This document shows positions 26,972-34,773 of a DNA stretch of 64,000 bases, piece by piece. The notes beneath the pieces were generated by a model. That model did no database searches. It saw only the letters and a list, made by a program, of their open reading frames with translations, and was not told the DNA's origin. Position 1 is the stretch's first letter; each line of letters opens with the position of its first letter. This DNA comes from CAXMQS01 sp964195995. Its GTDB lineage: Bacteria; Actinomycetota; Acidimicrobiia; Spongiisociales; JAOTWH01. The DNA is taken from NCBI GenBank assembly GCA_964195995.1, contig CAXMQS010000094.1:124001-188000 (forward strand), in the 5' to 3' direction. The position numbers and the translations under genes are program-made.

Positions 26972-26984
26972 AAGAAAGGCGCCC

Positions 26985-27491
26985 TTAGCCCCCGCCCGCA
27001 TCATCGATCCCCTGACGAGGATGTACCTCTCGCGGCGACTCAGCTGATCGCCTCTCATCCGCGATCACCTGGTCGCTGTCGGTGAAGGAGATGCTCCTGT
27101 GGGAATTGTCACAGAATGGCTGATTGCTACTAGCTCCACATCGACACAATGAAACCCTCGTCTCCTCGGCGATGACATCGCCCGAAGCAGTTCTGATACG
27201 GATGTTGCCCCGAAGTGTCAGCGGACCGTTGGGCCACGGGATAACCGTGGTGCGCTCTGATGGCTGCTCTCCTGGTGCTCCGTCGACCCTGTGGTAGCGA
27301 AGGGCTCCGCTTGGACACCTCTCGATCGTCTCGCCGATGGCGTCTGCCGACGCCGCAGTTGCCGCCACCCACGGGCGCTGGTCGAGATCGAACACCTCAG
27401 GCAGATAGCTGAGACAGATGCCGGAGTGAATGCAACGATCCGAGTCCCAAAACACGGTGATCTCATCTGTCGAGTACTCACGCTTTGCCAT
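26985..27491 (-). CDS. Ferredoxin-like plus CDGSH iron-sulfur protein
   Basis: Predicted cytoplasmic electron-transfer or iron-sulfur protein. The 168-residue protein joins two modules. Residues 12-68 form a single-cluster ferredoxin-like domain with Cys20, Cys26 and Cys59 (CIHSGIC ... RCPSGAL). Residues 110-135 form a CDGSH zinc-finger-type [2Fe-2S] site, CRC-x8-CDNSH, with Asn where Gly is usual. Only three Cys are obvious in the first module, so a 3Fe-4S or a 4Fe-4S cluster with another ligand is possible. The ATG has GGGAG five bases upstream. It appears monocistronic between the cyclase gene and argR. Confidence 0.85.
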   Translation of the reverse strand: MAKREYSTDEITVFWDSDRCIHSGICLSYLPEVFDLDQRPWVAATAASADAIGETIERCPSGALRYHRVDGAPGEQPSERTTVIPWPNGPLTLRGNIRIRTASGDVIAEETRVSLCRCGASSNQPFCDNSHRSISFTDSDQVIADERRSAESPREVHPRQGIDDAGGG

Positions 27492-27515
27492 GTCACTCCC
27501 TTCGACGAGGCACCA

Positions 27516-27521
27516 ACACTA
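27516..27521 (-). promoter_or_regulatory. Candidate -10 box of the ferredoxin/CDGSH gene
   Basis: TAGTGT on the minus strand lies 24 bp before the ATG and just downstream of the diverged repeat at 27528-27572. No sigma-70-like -35 box is visible. Confidence 0.3.
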
Positions 27522-27527
27522 CGGGTC

Positions 27528-27572
27528 GGTCGGCTTCTCGCGAGGCGAGATCACATACGGACGCAGAGGCCC
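27528..27572. repeat. Diverged intergenic repeat, copy A
   Basis: A 45-bp block opening GGTCGGCTTCTCGCG and closing GGACGCAGAGGCCC matches 33529-33572 at most positions, with one 1-bp gap. The core TCACAyryGGACGC recurs at 29427-29445. All three lie outside genes in a 6-kb stretch. Origin and function are unknown. Confidence 0.55.
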
Positions 27573-27695
27573 ATGGGGTCGTATATCGGTCGCAGCAAGG
27601 CCTTCTTGGGGATGCGATCACCGGCTACCTGGACCTCGAAGGCCCCTGTCTCACACACGTCGTCCCGGTTGCGAGTCAGATGGTTTTCGGATCCG

Positions 27696-29321
27696 CTAGT
27701 CGACATCGCCCTCGAGTGCCGTTAGCGCGGCCCGCAACGCGTCGCGTGCCGCCTCAGTGTCCTGCGTCGTAATGGCGCTGGGATCGAATTGCAGGTTGAA
27801 CCCGGAAGCTTCTGCGTTGATAGGTAGGGCGCCGTCGCGGTAGTCATCGAGCGAGCTGATGACCTCGTAGGTACGCAGCTCGTGAGCCACCCCCTTGACC
27901 TTGATGTCCCCCGTTGGCCGACAGTAGATCTCGTCCTTGACGAGTGAGTACGTCTCATGGGTTATGTGAATCTGATCGGCCCCGGCGGTGGACTCGAGTC
28001 GCGAGGCAACGTTGACCGGACCGCCGACGATGGTGTAGTCGAGCCGTTCCTCCGACCCGAAGTTTCCGACCGTGCAGAAGCCCGTATTGATCCCCATCCG
28101 CACGTGCAGCGACGTGGTACCGACCGAATCGGCCCACCCCTTGCGTAGCTCCATGATGTGGTCCCGCATCGCCAGGGCCATGCGTACGCAGGCCAGCGCG
28201 TCTGCCTTCCTCCCGTTGGACTCGGGATCACCGAAGAAGATCATGATGCCGTCTCCGATGAACTTGTCGATGGTCCCGCCGTGCTTGTCTGCGATCTGGG
28301 CCATCTCGCTCAGATAGGAGTTGAGAAGCTCGCTCAGTGGCTCCGCCTCCAAGCGGTCCGTCAGGTCGGTGAATCCCTGGATGTCGGAGAAGAAGACGGT
28401 GAGCTCTTTTCGATAGGACTCGACCTTGACATCCTTGCCCGCAAAGATGGAGTCGTAGACCTGGCGCGACAAGTACTTGGCGAGCTTCCCCGACAGGGCC
28501 TCGAGCTGCTCGTTCTTTTGGTTGAGCGACTTGTTGGCCAGGTGCAAGGCCTCCTCGGCCTTCTTGCGCTCGGTGATGTCGCGGATGATCCCGACGAATA
28601 GGCGCTCCTCGTCCGAGGTCCAGGTGGCAAGCGACAGTTCCATCGGGAACTCACGACCATCGGCGTGAAGGGCCGCCAGCTCGGCCGTTTGGCCGATGAC
28701 ATGCCGCTCTCCTCCCTCGACCACACGTTGTATGCCTGCTACGTGGGCGTCTCGGAAACGTTCCGGGATGAGTGCCAGCAGCGTCTCGCCGATCATCTCC
28801 TCGTCGCTGTAGCCGAATAGCTCGGCGGCGTGGGTGTTCCACAACACGACCTCGCCCTTGGCATCGACCGAGACGATGGCGTCGTTTGCCGAGTTGAGGA
28901 TCGCCTCGAGTCGCTGCTGCGAAGACGACAGTCGCTTCGACAGCTCGGCCTGTTCGGTGACGTCGCGCAGGATGCCGCTGAAGAACCGCTCGCCATCGGT
29001 GAGCCATGTCGCCAGCGATAGCTCGACAGGAAACTCGGAGCCGTCTTTGCGCACCCCGGCCACCCGCACCGTCGTGCCGATGATGTGTGTCTCGCCGCCC
29101 GAAGCGACCCGTGCGATGCCAGAGTCGTGCGCCTCTTGGAACCGCTCCGGCACCACGAGGGTGAGCGGTTGTCCGATAGCCTCATCCGCCGCATGTCCGA
29201 ACATGGCCGCCGCTGCCGGATTCCAGGTAACGATGTTCCCCAGAGCGTCCGCCGTGATGATGGCGTCAGTTGCAGACTGGACGATCGCTTCGAGTCTCTG
29301 CGTTGGGTGACTGACAGTCAC
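27696..29321 (-). CDS. PAS-PAS class III adenylate/guanylate cyclase
   Basis: Sensor cyclase predicted to make cAMP (or cGMP) in the cytoplasm. The 541-residue protein has two similar PAS domains (about 8-125 and 132-255), a short coiled coil (about 255-285) and a cyclase domain (about 300-480). The metal Asp residues are present in FFSDIQGFT and FIGDGIMIFFG, and the Asn and Arg of the transition state in PVNVASRLE, so the enzyme looks active. There is no membrane segment. The two PAS copies resemble each other closely, suggesting duplication. The GTG start has GGGAGG six bases upstream. The signal sensed is unknown. Confidence 0.9.
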   Translation of the reverse strand: MTVSHPTQRLEAIVQSATDAIITADALGNIVTWNPAAAAMFGHAADEAIGQPLTLVVPERFQEAHDSGIARVASGGETHIIGTTVRVAGVRKDGSEFPVELSLATWLTDGERFFSGILRDVTEQAELSKRLSSSQQRLEAILNSANDAIVSVDAKGEVVLWNTHAAELFGYSDEEMIGETLLALIPERFRDAHVAGIQRVVEGGERHVIGQTAELAALHADGREFPMELSLATWTSDEERLFVGIIRDITERKKAEEALHLANKSLNQKNEQLEALSGKLAKYLSRQVYDSIFAGKDVKVESYRKELTVFFSDIQGFTDLTDRLEAEPLSELLNSYLSEMAQIADKHGGTIDKFIGDGIMIFFGDPESNGRKADALACVRMALAMRDHIMELRKGWADSVGTTSLHVRMGINTGFCTVGNFGSEERLDYTIVGGPVNVASRLESTAGADQIHITHETYSLVKDEIYCRPTGDIKVKGVAHELRTYEVISSLDDYRDGALPINAEASGFNLQFDPSAITTQDTEAARDALRAALTALEGDVD

Positions 29322-29426
29322 AGGAACCTCCCGGCGAGCAGCTTAAGCACCTGCCAAGCTGCGGTCGCGAGCACAACACCGGCTCCGCTCGATCGGAGCG
29401 CATGATCGGAGTAGGAACGGCGCCTA

Positions 29427-29445
29427 TCACACGCGGACGCGAAGG
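29427..29445. repeat. Diverged intergenic repeat, copy C (core only)
   Basis: TCACACGCGGACGCGAAGG differs at three of 19 positions from the core of the copy at 33551-33569. Only the core is recognisable here. Confidence 0.35.
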
Positions 29446-29661
29446 TTCCCGAACCCCATGGCGCCACCCAATGTGTGGCCGTATGTATGCGCCAAACCGT
29501 ATCTAGCCGACCGGGCGACCGTCGTTGAGAATCGGCACTTCTCTGTAGAGCAGCGGCCCTGAAGCACGCACGCCACCATAAACACCCGGTGGCCGGTCGG
29601 GGAGGAGTGCAGGAGAAGAATCGGAGTTGGTGAGCCCCGACCGCCCCTGGCCGGACAGGGT

Positions 29662-29667
29662 TAGGCT
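29662..29667 (+). promoter_or_regulatory. Candidate -10 box of the lipoprotein gene
   Basis: TAGGCT lies exactly 7 bases before the ATG at 29675, which has no ribosome binding site. This repeats the layout seen before the YnjB-like and HtrA-like genes and suggests a leaderless message. Confidence 0.4.
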
Positions 29668-29674
29668 CGGTCGA

Positions 29675-30229
29675 ATGGGGAGGTCCGCCGACGGTCACAC
29701 GCTTCGCAGGAGATTGGCCGTCGGCTCGCTAACGGTCATGCTGGTCGCCTGCGGCGGGGACGGACCTTCCTTGGCGGAGTATGCCGAGACTCTCGGGGCT
29801 CTCGCCTCCGACCTGGGTGCAGAGCTCGGAACTGGAGACGCTCAGATTGTGGCTGAACCCACCATCGAGACCGCAAGAGAGGTCATCACGGCGGCCGTCG
29901 GTACGCGAAACGAGTTTCAGGCCGCGCTGACATCTCTTGATCCTCCAGTCGAGATAGCTGACGTCCACATGGACTTGGTCGACGTCCATGCGCGGATCAT
30001 CTCCGCTCAGGAGGCGTTCGCTGAGCGCGCAGTGTCAGCGACGACGTTAGAGGAGCTGGATGGAAGCGAAGAGGCGGGGGCCTACCGAGCTATCAACGCG
30101 GAGGCCCTGTCGATCTGTCGGGAGTTTCAAACGAGGATCGACGCGACCGCGGATGAGGGCGTGTTCGCTGCCGGTCCCTGGATAGCAGGAGACCTCAAGG
30201 AAGCCGTAGAGGTCACCCTCGACTGCTAG
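29675..30229 (+). CDS. Uncharacterised small lipoprotein
   Basis: Function unknown. With the chosen ATG the protein has 184 residues, starting with a positively charged region, a hydrophobic stretch and a lipobox LVAC with Cys26. The mature part is largely helical, acidic and low in aromatic residues, with no recognisable catalytic motif. Two Cys (about residues 148 and 184, the last residue) could pair outside the membrane. An alternative start 48 bp upstream would lengthen the n-region implausibly. The convergent ABM-like gene ends 13 bp after its stop. It may act as an envelope accessory or sensor protein (inference). Confidence 0.7.
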   Translation: MGRSADGHTLRRRLAVGSLTVMLVACGGDGPSLAEYAETLGALASDLGAELGTGDAQIVAEPTIETAREVITAAVGTRNEFQAALTSLDPPVEIADVHMDLVDVHARIISAQEAFAERAVSATTLEELDGSEEAGAYRAINAEALSICREFQTRIDATADEGVFAAGPWIAGDLKEAVEVTLDC

Positions 30230-30242
30230 CAGGACCAGCCCC

Positions 30243-30581
30243 TCAAGTCTCCTCACCGAAGATCACTCGCGGGCCGCCGCTCCCACTGGCATAGAACAGT
30301 TCGTACCGCTCCTCCTGAGGCTCGCCGACTGCACATGACAGGATCCCCTCGTGGAACTCCTGGAGGTGACCGGCGGCGACGAAGGCATCTGCTCGCTCCT
30401 TGTCGTCGAACTGAGTGATCACAAGAACGTGTGACGGATCCGTTTGCCGTATGTACACCGCGTGGTACTCGGGAGCGTCGGCCGACTCCATGGCTGCGTG
30501 TTCCCAGTTCTGGACGTCGGTGAAGAGTTCCTGCATGCGGCCGGGCTGAACCTGGCAAGTTGTGACGAAGAGTTGGTGCAT
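30243..30581 (-). CDS. ABM-like (dimeric alpha/beta barrel) small protein
   Basis: Small cytoplasmic protein of 112 residues starting MHQLFVTTCQVQPGR. Pattern and length resemble the antibiotic-biosynthesis-monooxygenase or stress-responsive alpha/beta-barrel fold: alternating strands and helices, a basic residue after the first strand, and HVLVITQFDDKERADAFV in the middle. The ATG, with GGAGG eight bases upstream, is preferred to one 24 bp earlier. It is divergent from the cyclase-ATPase-TPR gene. No catalytic residue can be assigned. It could be an oxygenase, a heme-binding protein or simply a structural homologue. Confidence 0.65.
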   Translation of the reverse strand: MHQLFVTTCQVQPGRMQELFTDVQNWEHAAMESADAPEYHAVYIRQTDPSHVLVITQFDDKERADAFVAAGHLQEFHEGILSCAVGEPQEERYELFYASGSGGPRVIFGEET

Positions 30582-30632
30582 GTGTTGCCTCCGGGTCGGG
30601 CGCAAAGACAGGCTACATCTCGTCGTGTCTGC

Positions 30633-30660
30633 AAGATGTCGTGGGCAGATCTCATGTCAA
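30633..30660 (-). promoter_or_regulatory. Candidate promoter of the ABM-like gene
   Basis: On the minus strand a perfect TTGACA (30660-30655) is followed after 16 bp by CATCTT (30638-30633), 51 bp before the ATG. The -35 box is consensus and the -10 box is weak. Confidence 0.45.
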
Positions 30661-30673
30661 CCGTCCGGTGGCT

Positions 30674-30679
30674 TAGATT
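30674..30679 (+). promoter_or_regulatory. Candidate -10 box of the cyclase-ATPase-TPR gene
   Basis: TAGATT lies 20 bp before the GTG start and 14 bp from the opposing TTGACA box. The two divergent promoters would therefore share this 118-bp spacer. Confidence 0.35.
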
Positions 30680-30699
30680 CGGGGTCGAGGAGGGGCAAC

Positions 30700-33303
30700 G
30701 TGGAGATGGAGCAGCTGCCGACGGGAACTGTCACGTTCCTGTTCTCCGACATCGAGGGTTCGACCCGGCTGCTACGGGAGTTGGGCGATGACTACCCGAC
30801 CCTGCTCGAGGCGCACGCGGTTCGCATCCGCGACGCCATCTCGGCCGCCGACGGGATCGAGGTTTCTACAGAGGGCGATTCGTTCTTCGCCGTCTTCTCG
30901 ACAGCCGACCAGGCCATCACGGCAGCCACCCATGCCCAGCGCTCCCTGGCGGTGGCCACATGGCCCCACGGTGTCTCGGTACGGGTGCGGATGGGAATCC
31001 ACACCGGCAAGGGAACAACGGGTGGCGACAACTACGTCGGCCTCGACGTTCATCGCGCCGCCAGAATCATGCAGGCGGCTCACGGCGGTCAGGTGGTCGT
31101 GTCGGCGACCACTACCGAACTTGTTACTCAGCAGCTGCCCGACGGCTCGACCCTGCGCGACCTCGGCCATCACCGTCTGAAGGACCTAGAGCACGAAGAA
31201 CATCTCTTTCAGCTCGTAGTCGAGGGCTTGCCAGAGGGCTTCCCGCCGCTGCGATCGGTCGGTTCGTTCCGCAACAACCTCCCACCCGCGATAACCACCT
31301 TCGTGGGGCGAGGACGCGAGGTCGCCGAGATCACACAGCTCCTCGAACACAACCACCTCGTGACTCTTACCGGGCCTGGAGGTACGGGGAAGACCCGGCT
31401 GGCGCTGGAGGTGGCCAACGGCCTCGCTGAAGACTTTGCTGACGGCGTGTGCTTCGTGCCCCTCGGTGCCATCATCGACGTGGACCTCGTCCCCTCCGCG
31501 ATACTCGCGGCCCTCGGTGTTCACGATCCGGGGCGCCACGCGCCAAGCGATCTCCTGTCGGAGTATCTGTCGAAGCGAGAGTTGTTGTTGGTGCTCGACA
31601 ACTTGGAGCAGATACCCGATGTCGGGTTGGCAGTAGCGACGCACCTCCCCTCAGCTCAACGATGTCGCCTTCTGCTGACCTCACGATCCGCCCTACGCAT
31701 CGCGGGCGAGCAGGAGTACGCGGTGCCGCCTCTCGCTCTTCCCTCTTCAGAGCAGTGGACCTCTGTCACCGATCTGGCCGCCAACGAGGCGGTCGACCTC
31801 TTCGTCACAAGGGCACAGTCGGTTTCTCCCGGGTTCTCGCTATCGGACGCCAACGCGGCTTCGGTGGCTGAGCTGGTGACGAGGCTCGACGGCCTGGCAT
31901 TGGCCATCGAGTTGGCGGCGCCACGCGTGAGAGTGCTGTCGCCGGATGCACTGCTCAGCCGCCTAGGCAATCGCATTCTGGCGGGCGGTGCCCGGGACCT
32001 GCCGGCCCGTCAGCAGACGATTAACGACACCATCGCCTGGAGCTATGACCTTCTCAACGAAACGCAGCGCGCGCTGGCCGACCAGTTCTCGGTGTTCGCC
32101 GGGGGCGCCATGCTCACCGAGGCTGAGACCGTGTGCAAGGACGTATCCGACGACGTCCTCGGCGGACTGGACGATCTCGTTGCGAACTCCATCGTGACGT
32201 TGGGTGAGGTCGAGGGCGAGTCGCGGTTCTCCATGCTGGCGACAATTCGCGAATTCGCGCACGACAGGCTCGAGGTCAGCGGGAACGATGGATCCGCCCG
32301 AAAGAACCATGCCAACGCCTTTCTGACTCTGGCGGAAGAGGCCGAGGACTACCTGCTCACCCGCGATGGCGGCAAGTGGCTCAACCGTCTTGAGCTCGAC
32401 GTGGACAATCTGCGTGCCGCTGTGAAGTTCGCCATCGATGACGGCGATGCCGACCTCGCGTTGCGGCTCGCGGGGTCGCTGTACCGCTTCCTGCAGATGC
32501 GAGCGCACCTGTACGAGGCGACCGAGATCATCGACGGTGCCCTGGCCCTTCCCGGAGGAGACCCAGCCCTCCGCTCGAAAGCCCTCGTGGCTGCAGCGGG
32601 AGTGGCGTATTGGCGCGGTGACATGGTGAGATGCCGGCAGGCGAACGAGGACAACTTGGCCATCTGTCGCCAGCTCGGTGACGAGCGACTCTTGGCCGAC
32701 GCCCTCTACTCGGCGTCGTTCCCGCACTCTCTCACCGGCGAGTTCGAGGCGGCCGAGGACACCTTGAAAGAGGCGCTGCATCTCTATCGGGGGCTCGGAG
32801 ACAGTCGGGGACCCGCCGACGTCCATTGGGGCTTCGGTGATGTGGCCTACAACAGGAGAGATCTTGACCAGGCGCGGTTCTACTTCGAGACGGCCGTTTC
32901 TCTCTACGCCGAGCTAGACAACGTCTTCGGACTCGGGTGGTCTCACTACATGTTGGGCAAGACGCTGATCATCCTCGGTGATGTCGTGGGCGCCAAGGAG
33001 CACTTCGAGCAGGGCCTCGGTCTGTTCGCCGAGGTTGGCGACATTTCGGCCTTCCCCCTGTACCTGATCGATCTCGCAGGTATCGCCTTGCGCACTGGCC
33101 AGCATGTTCGAGCTGCGACGATGGTCGGTGCGTTGACTCACCTCACGGAGAAGACAGGTCTGAAGCTCATGGATATGTACTCGGAGTGGGTCCCGGAGCT
33201 TGATTCCGCCCGCATCGACCGGCTCAAGTCCGAGTACAGCCACGACTTCGATGCCGGAGCAGCGATGTCCCCGGCGGAGGCCGCCGAGTACGCGCTGAAG
33301 TAG
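30700..33303 (+). CDS. Class III cyclase-like / NB-ARC-type ATPase / TPR signalling protein
   Basis: Large cytoplasmic signalling protein of 867 residues. The GTG start is chosen because AGGAGG lies six bases upstream. Residues 5-175 form a class III cyclase domain with FSDIEGST and TEGDSFFAVF. The usual Asn of the transition-state motif is His (VHRAARI), so catalysis is uncertain. Residues 200-480 form an AAA/NB-ARC-like ATPase (VGRGREV, Walker A GPGGTGKT, LLVLDNLEQ). The rest is TPR-like repeats. No DNA-binding domain was found, unlike MalT-type relatives. The architecture is common in Actinobacteria but its targets are mostly unknown. A clear hairpin terminator follows. Confidence 0.9.
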   Translation: MEMEQLPTGTVTFLFSDIEGSTRLLRELGDDYPTLLEAHAVRIRDAISAADGIEVSTEGDSFFAVFSTADQAITAATHAQRSLAVATWPHGVSVRVRMGIHTGKGTTGGDNYVGLDVHRAARIMQAAHGGQVVVSATTTELVTQQLPDGSTLRDLGHHRLKDLEHEEHLFQLVVEGLPEGFPPLRSVGSFRNNLPPAITTFVGRGREVAEITQLLEHNHLVTLTGPGGTGKTRLALEVANGLAEDFADGVCFVPLGAIIDVDLVPSAILAALGVHDPGRHAPSDLLSEYLSKRELLLVLDNLEQIPDVGLAVATHLPSAQRCRLLLTSRSALRIAGEQEYAVPPLALPSSEQWTSVTDLAANEAVDLFVTRAQSVSPGFSLSDANAASVAELVTRLDGLALAIELAAPRVRVLSPDALLSRLGNRILAGGARDLPARQQTINDTIAWSYDLLNETQRALADQFSVFAGGAMLTEAETVCKDVSDDVLGGLDDLVANSIVTLGEVEGESRFSMLATIREFAHDRLEVSGNDGSARKNHANAFLTLAEEAEDYLLTRDGGKWLNRLELDVDNLRAAVKFAIDDGDADLALRLAGSLYRFLQMRAHLYEATEIIDGALALPGGDPALRSKALVAAAGVAYWRGDMVRCRQANEDNLAICRQLGDERLLADALYSASFPHSLTGEFEAAEDTLKEALHLYRGLGDSRGPADVHWGFGDVAYNRRDLDQARFYFETAVSLYAELDNVFGLGWSHYMLGKTLIILGDVVGAKEHFEQGLGLFAEVGDISAFPLYLIDLAGIALRTGQHVRAATMVGALTHLTEKTGLKLMDMYSEWVPELDSARIDRLKSEYSHDFDAGAAMSPAEAAEYALK

Positions 33304-33338
33304 CCGCTCCTCTGGACCCACACAGAGCAAGACACCAA

Positions 33339-33367
33339 GAGAACCCCGCCGAAGCAGGGGTCTTCTC
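33339..33367 (+). terminator. Hairpin terminator after the cyclase-ATPase-TPR gene
   Basis: GAGAA (33339-33343) pairs with TTCTC (33363-33367) and CCCC (33344-33347) with GGGG (33357-33360), with TC bulged on the 3' side. It lies 36 bp past the stop codon. There is no long T-run. Confidence 0.6.
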
Positions 33368-33528
33368 CGTAGCGGGGGGCGGGATTCGCTCTTTCTCTTT
33401 GCGATGGCCGGACGCTCGCCTGTCTCGTGAGTCGCAGACTGGACACTTCTGCTTGCTGGCCATTCTTCCTTGTTCGAAGCGGCCGAGGCCGGCACGGTGG
33501 CCCTCGGTGGCTGCGTTATAGGCGGAGT

Positions 33529-33572
33529 GGTCGGCTTTCCGCGGGCGAGGTCACATGTGGACGCGGAGGCCC
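33529..33572. repeat. Diverged intergenic repeat, copy B
   Basis: A 44-bp block opening GGTCGGCTTTCCGCG and closing GGACGCGGAGGCCC. It is the counterpart of copy A at 27528-27572. Similarity fades on both sides. Confidence 0.55.
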
Positions 33573-33672
33573 GAGCCGTCAAGCCCAGTGCCGACGCCGG
33601 TTTCGTCACCTCATTCCCAACGCCTGGAGCCGATACCATCGGCGACAGCCGCGCGATGAAGTGGAGCCGACG

Positions 33673-34767
33673 TTGGCAACGAAGACCACCTACTTGAGCC
33701 CACTGCACGAGACCGTCGCTACCACTGCTACCGACTTCTGGAACGACTCGTGTTCGATCGAGGAGCTGACCTACGCCATCAGCCACGGGGCCGTGGGAGC
33801 AACCAGCAACCCCACCATCGTCGAGGCGGTCCTTCGCCAGGAACGGCACCTGTGGGAGGACCGGATCCACGAGATCATCCGAGACAACCCGTCCTGGACG
33901 GAAGAAGACATCATGTGGAAGGTCTTCGAGGAGATCGGGGTGAAGGGGGCGGAACTTCTGTTACCGGTATTCGAACGCGAAGGGGGCAGGAAGGGTCGTC
34001 TGTCCATCCAGACCAACCCAACGAACTATCGCAACGTCGAGCGGATGCTCTCCCAGGCCGAACACTTCTCCTCGCTGGCACCGAACATACAGGTCAAGCT
34101 CCCCGCGACCAGCCAGGGCATCATCGCCATCGAAGAAGCGACCTACCGGGGAGTGAACATCAACGCCACGGTGAGTTTCTCAGTACCGCAGGCGATCGCC
34201 ATCGGCGAGGCGATGGAGCGGGGCCTCACGCGCCGGGACGCAGAGGGCCTCTCCACCGAGGACATGGCTCCGGTCACGACCATCATGATCGGACGCATCG
34301 ACGACTGGATGCGGGCCGTCACCGAGCGCGACGGAACCACGGTCGACCCGACATACCTCCCGTGGGCTGGAATCGCCGTATTCAAGCGGGCCTATGGCCT
34401 ATACCAGGAGCGGGGGTACCGCCCCCGTCTGCTGGCGGCGGCATACCGGCATCACTTGCACTGGTCGGAGTTGATCGGCGGAGACGTCGTACTCACGATC
34501 CCCTCGGCGTGGCAGAAGCGCTTCAACGACTCGAAGGTCGAGGTGCGGGAACGGATCGCCGATCTGGTGGCTCCCGGGATCGTCAAGGAGCTGTACGACC
34601 GGATCCCTGACTTCCGCATGGCTTACGACCCAGACGGGTTGAGCATTGAACAATTCGACACGTACGGGGCAACTGTGCGGACCCTCCGGGGCTTCATCGC
34701 TTCCCACCACGAACTCATCCGGGTTATCCGCGAGGACTTCATGCTCCCGAACCCGGACGTGAGTTAG
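33673..34767 (+). CDS. Transaldolase-family protein
   Basis: Predicted Schiff-base aldolase of the transaldolase family, acting on a sugar phosphate in the cytoplasm. The TTG start, with GTGGAG six bases upstream, gives 364 residues; a GTG 12 bp earlier is possible. The barrel strands are visible as AVGATSNPTIVEAV near residue 43, LSIQTNPT near residue 113 and NIQVKLPATSQG near residue 138, the last carrying the catalytic Lys. NATVSFSVPQAIA follows near residue 161. It starts a plus-strand set with nagA-like, Gfo/Idh/MocA and nagB-like genes, so it probably works in amino-sugar or related catabolism rather than in the pentose-phosphate pathway proper. Confidence 0.88.
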   Translation: MATKTTYLSPLHETVATTATDFWNDSCSIEELTYAISHGAVGATSNPTIVEAVLRQERHLWEDRIHEIIRDNPSWTEEDIMWKVFEEIGVKGAELLLPVFEREGGRKGRLSIQTNPTNYRNVERMLSQAEHFSSLAPNIQVKLPATSQGIIAIEEATYRGVNINATVSFSVPQAIAIGEAMERGLTRRDAEGLSTEDMAPVTTIMIGRIDDWMRAVTERDGTTVDPTYLPWAGIAVFKRAYGLYQERGYRPRLLAAAYRHHLHWSELIGGDVVLTIPSAWQKRFNDSKVEVRERIADLVAPGIVKELYDRIPDFRMAYDPDGLSIEQFDTYGATVRTLRGFIASHHELIRVIREDFMLPNPDVS

Positions 34768-34773
34768 GCCACC

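Larger units (their letters stand above)
29322..29674. other. Divergent intergenic region
   Basis: A 353-bp spacer between the PAS-cyclase and lipoprotein genes. It holds the ribosome binding site of the cyclase (29331-29336), the weak repeat copy C at 29427-29445 and the candidate -10 box of the lipoprotein gene. Open frames crossing it have no ribosome binding site or recognisable family. Confidence 0.5.
33304..33672. other. Intergenic region before the transaldolase-like gene
   Basis: A 369-bp stretch without a supported gene. It contains the terminator at 33339-33367, repeat copy B at 33529-33572 and, just upstream of TTG 33673, the ribosome binding site GTGGAG. Open frames on both strands lack start signals and family likeness. 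Confidence 0.6.

Noticed and set aside
27540..27695. Protein-like minus-strand frame between the cyclase and ferredoxin genes (ETGAFEVQVAGDRIP...)
   Set aside because: It has no start codon or ribosome binding site of its own and is under 50 codons; it may be debris, but no family could be assigned.
29318..29698. 126-codon minus-strand frame upstream of the PAS-cyclase
   Set aside because: It overlaps the cyclase start and divergent promoter region, with no likeness to a protein family.
32914..33870. 318-codon minus-strand open frame spanning the TPR gene end, the intergenic repeat and the transaldolase-like gene start
   Set aside because: It crosses two supported genes on the other strand and has no family likeness.
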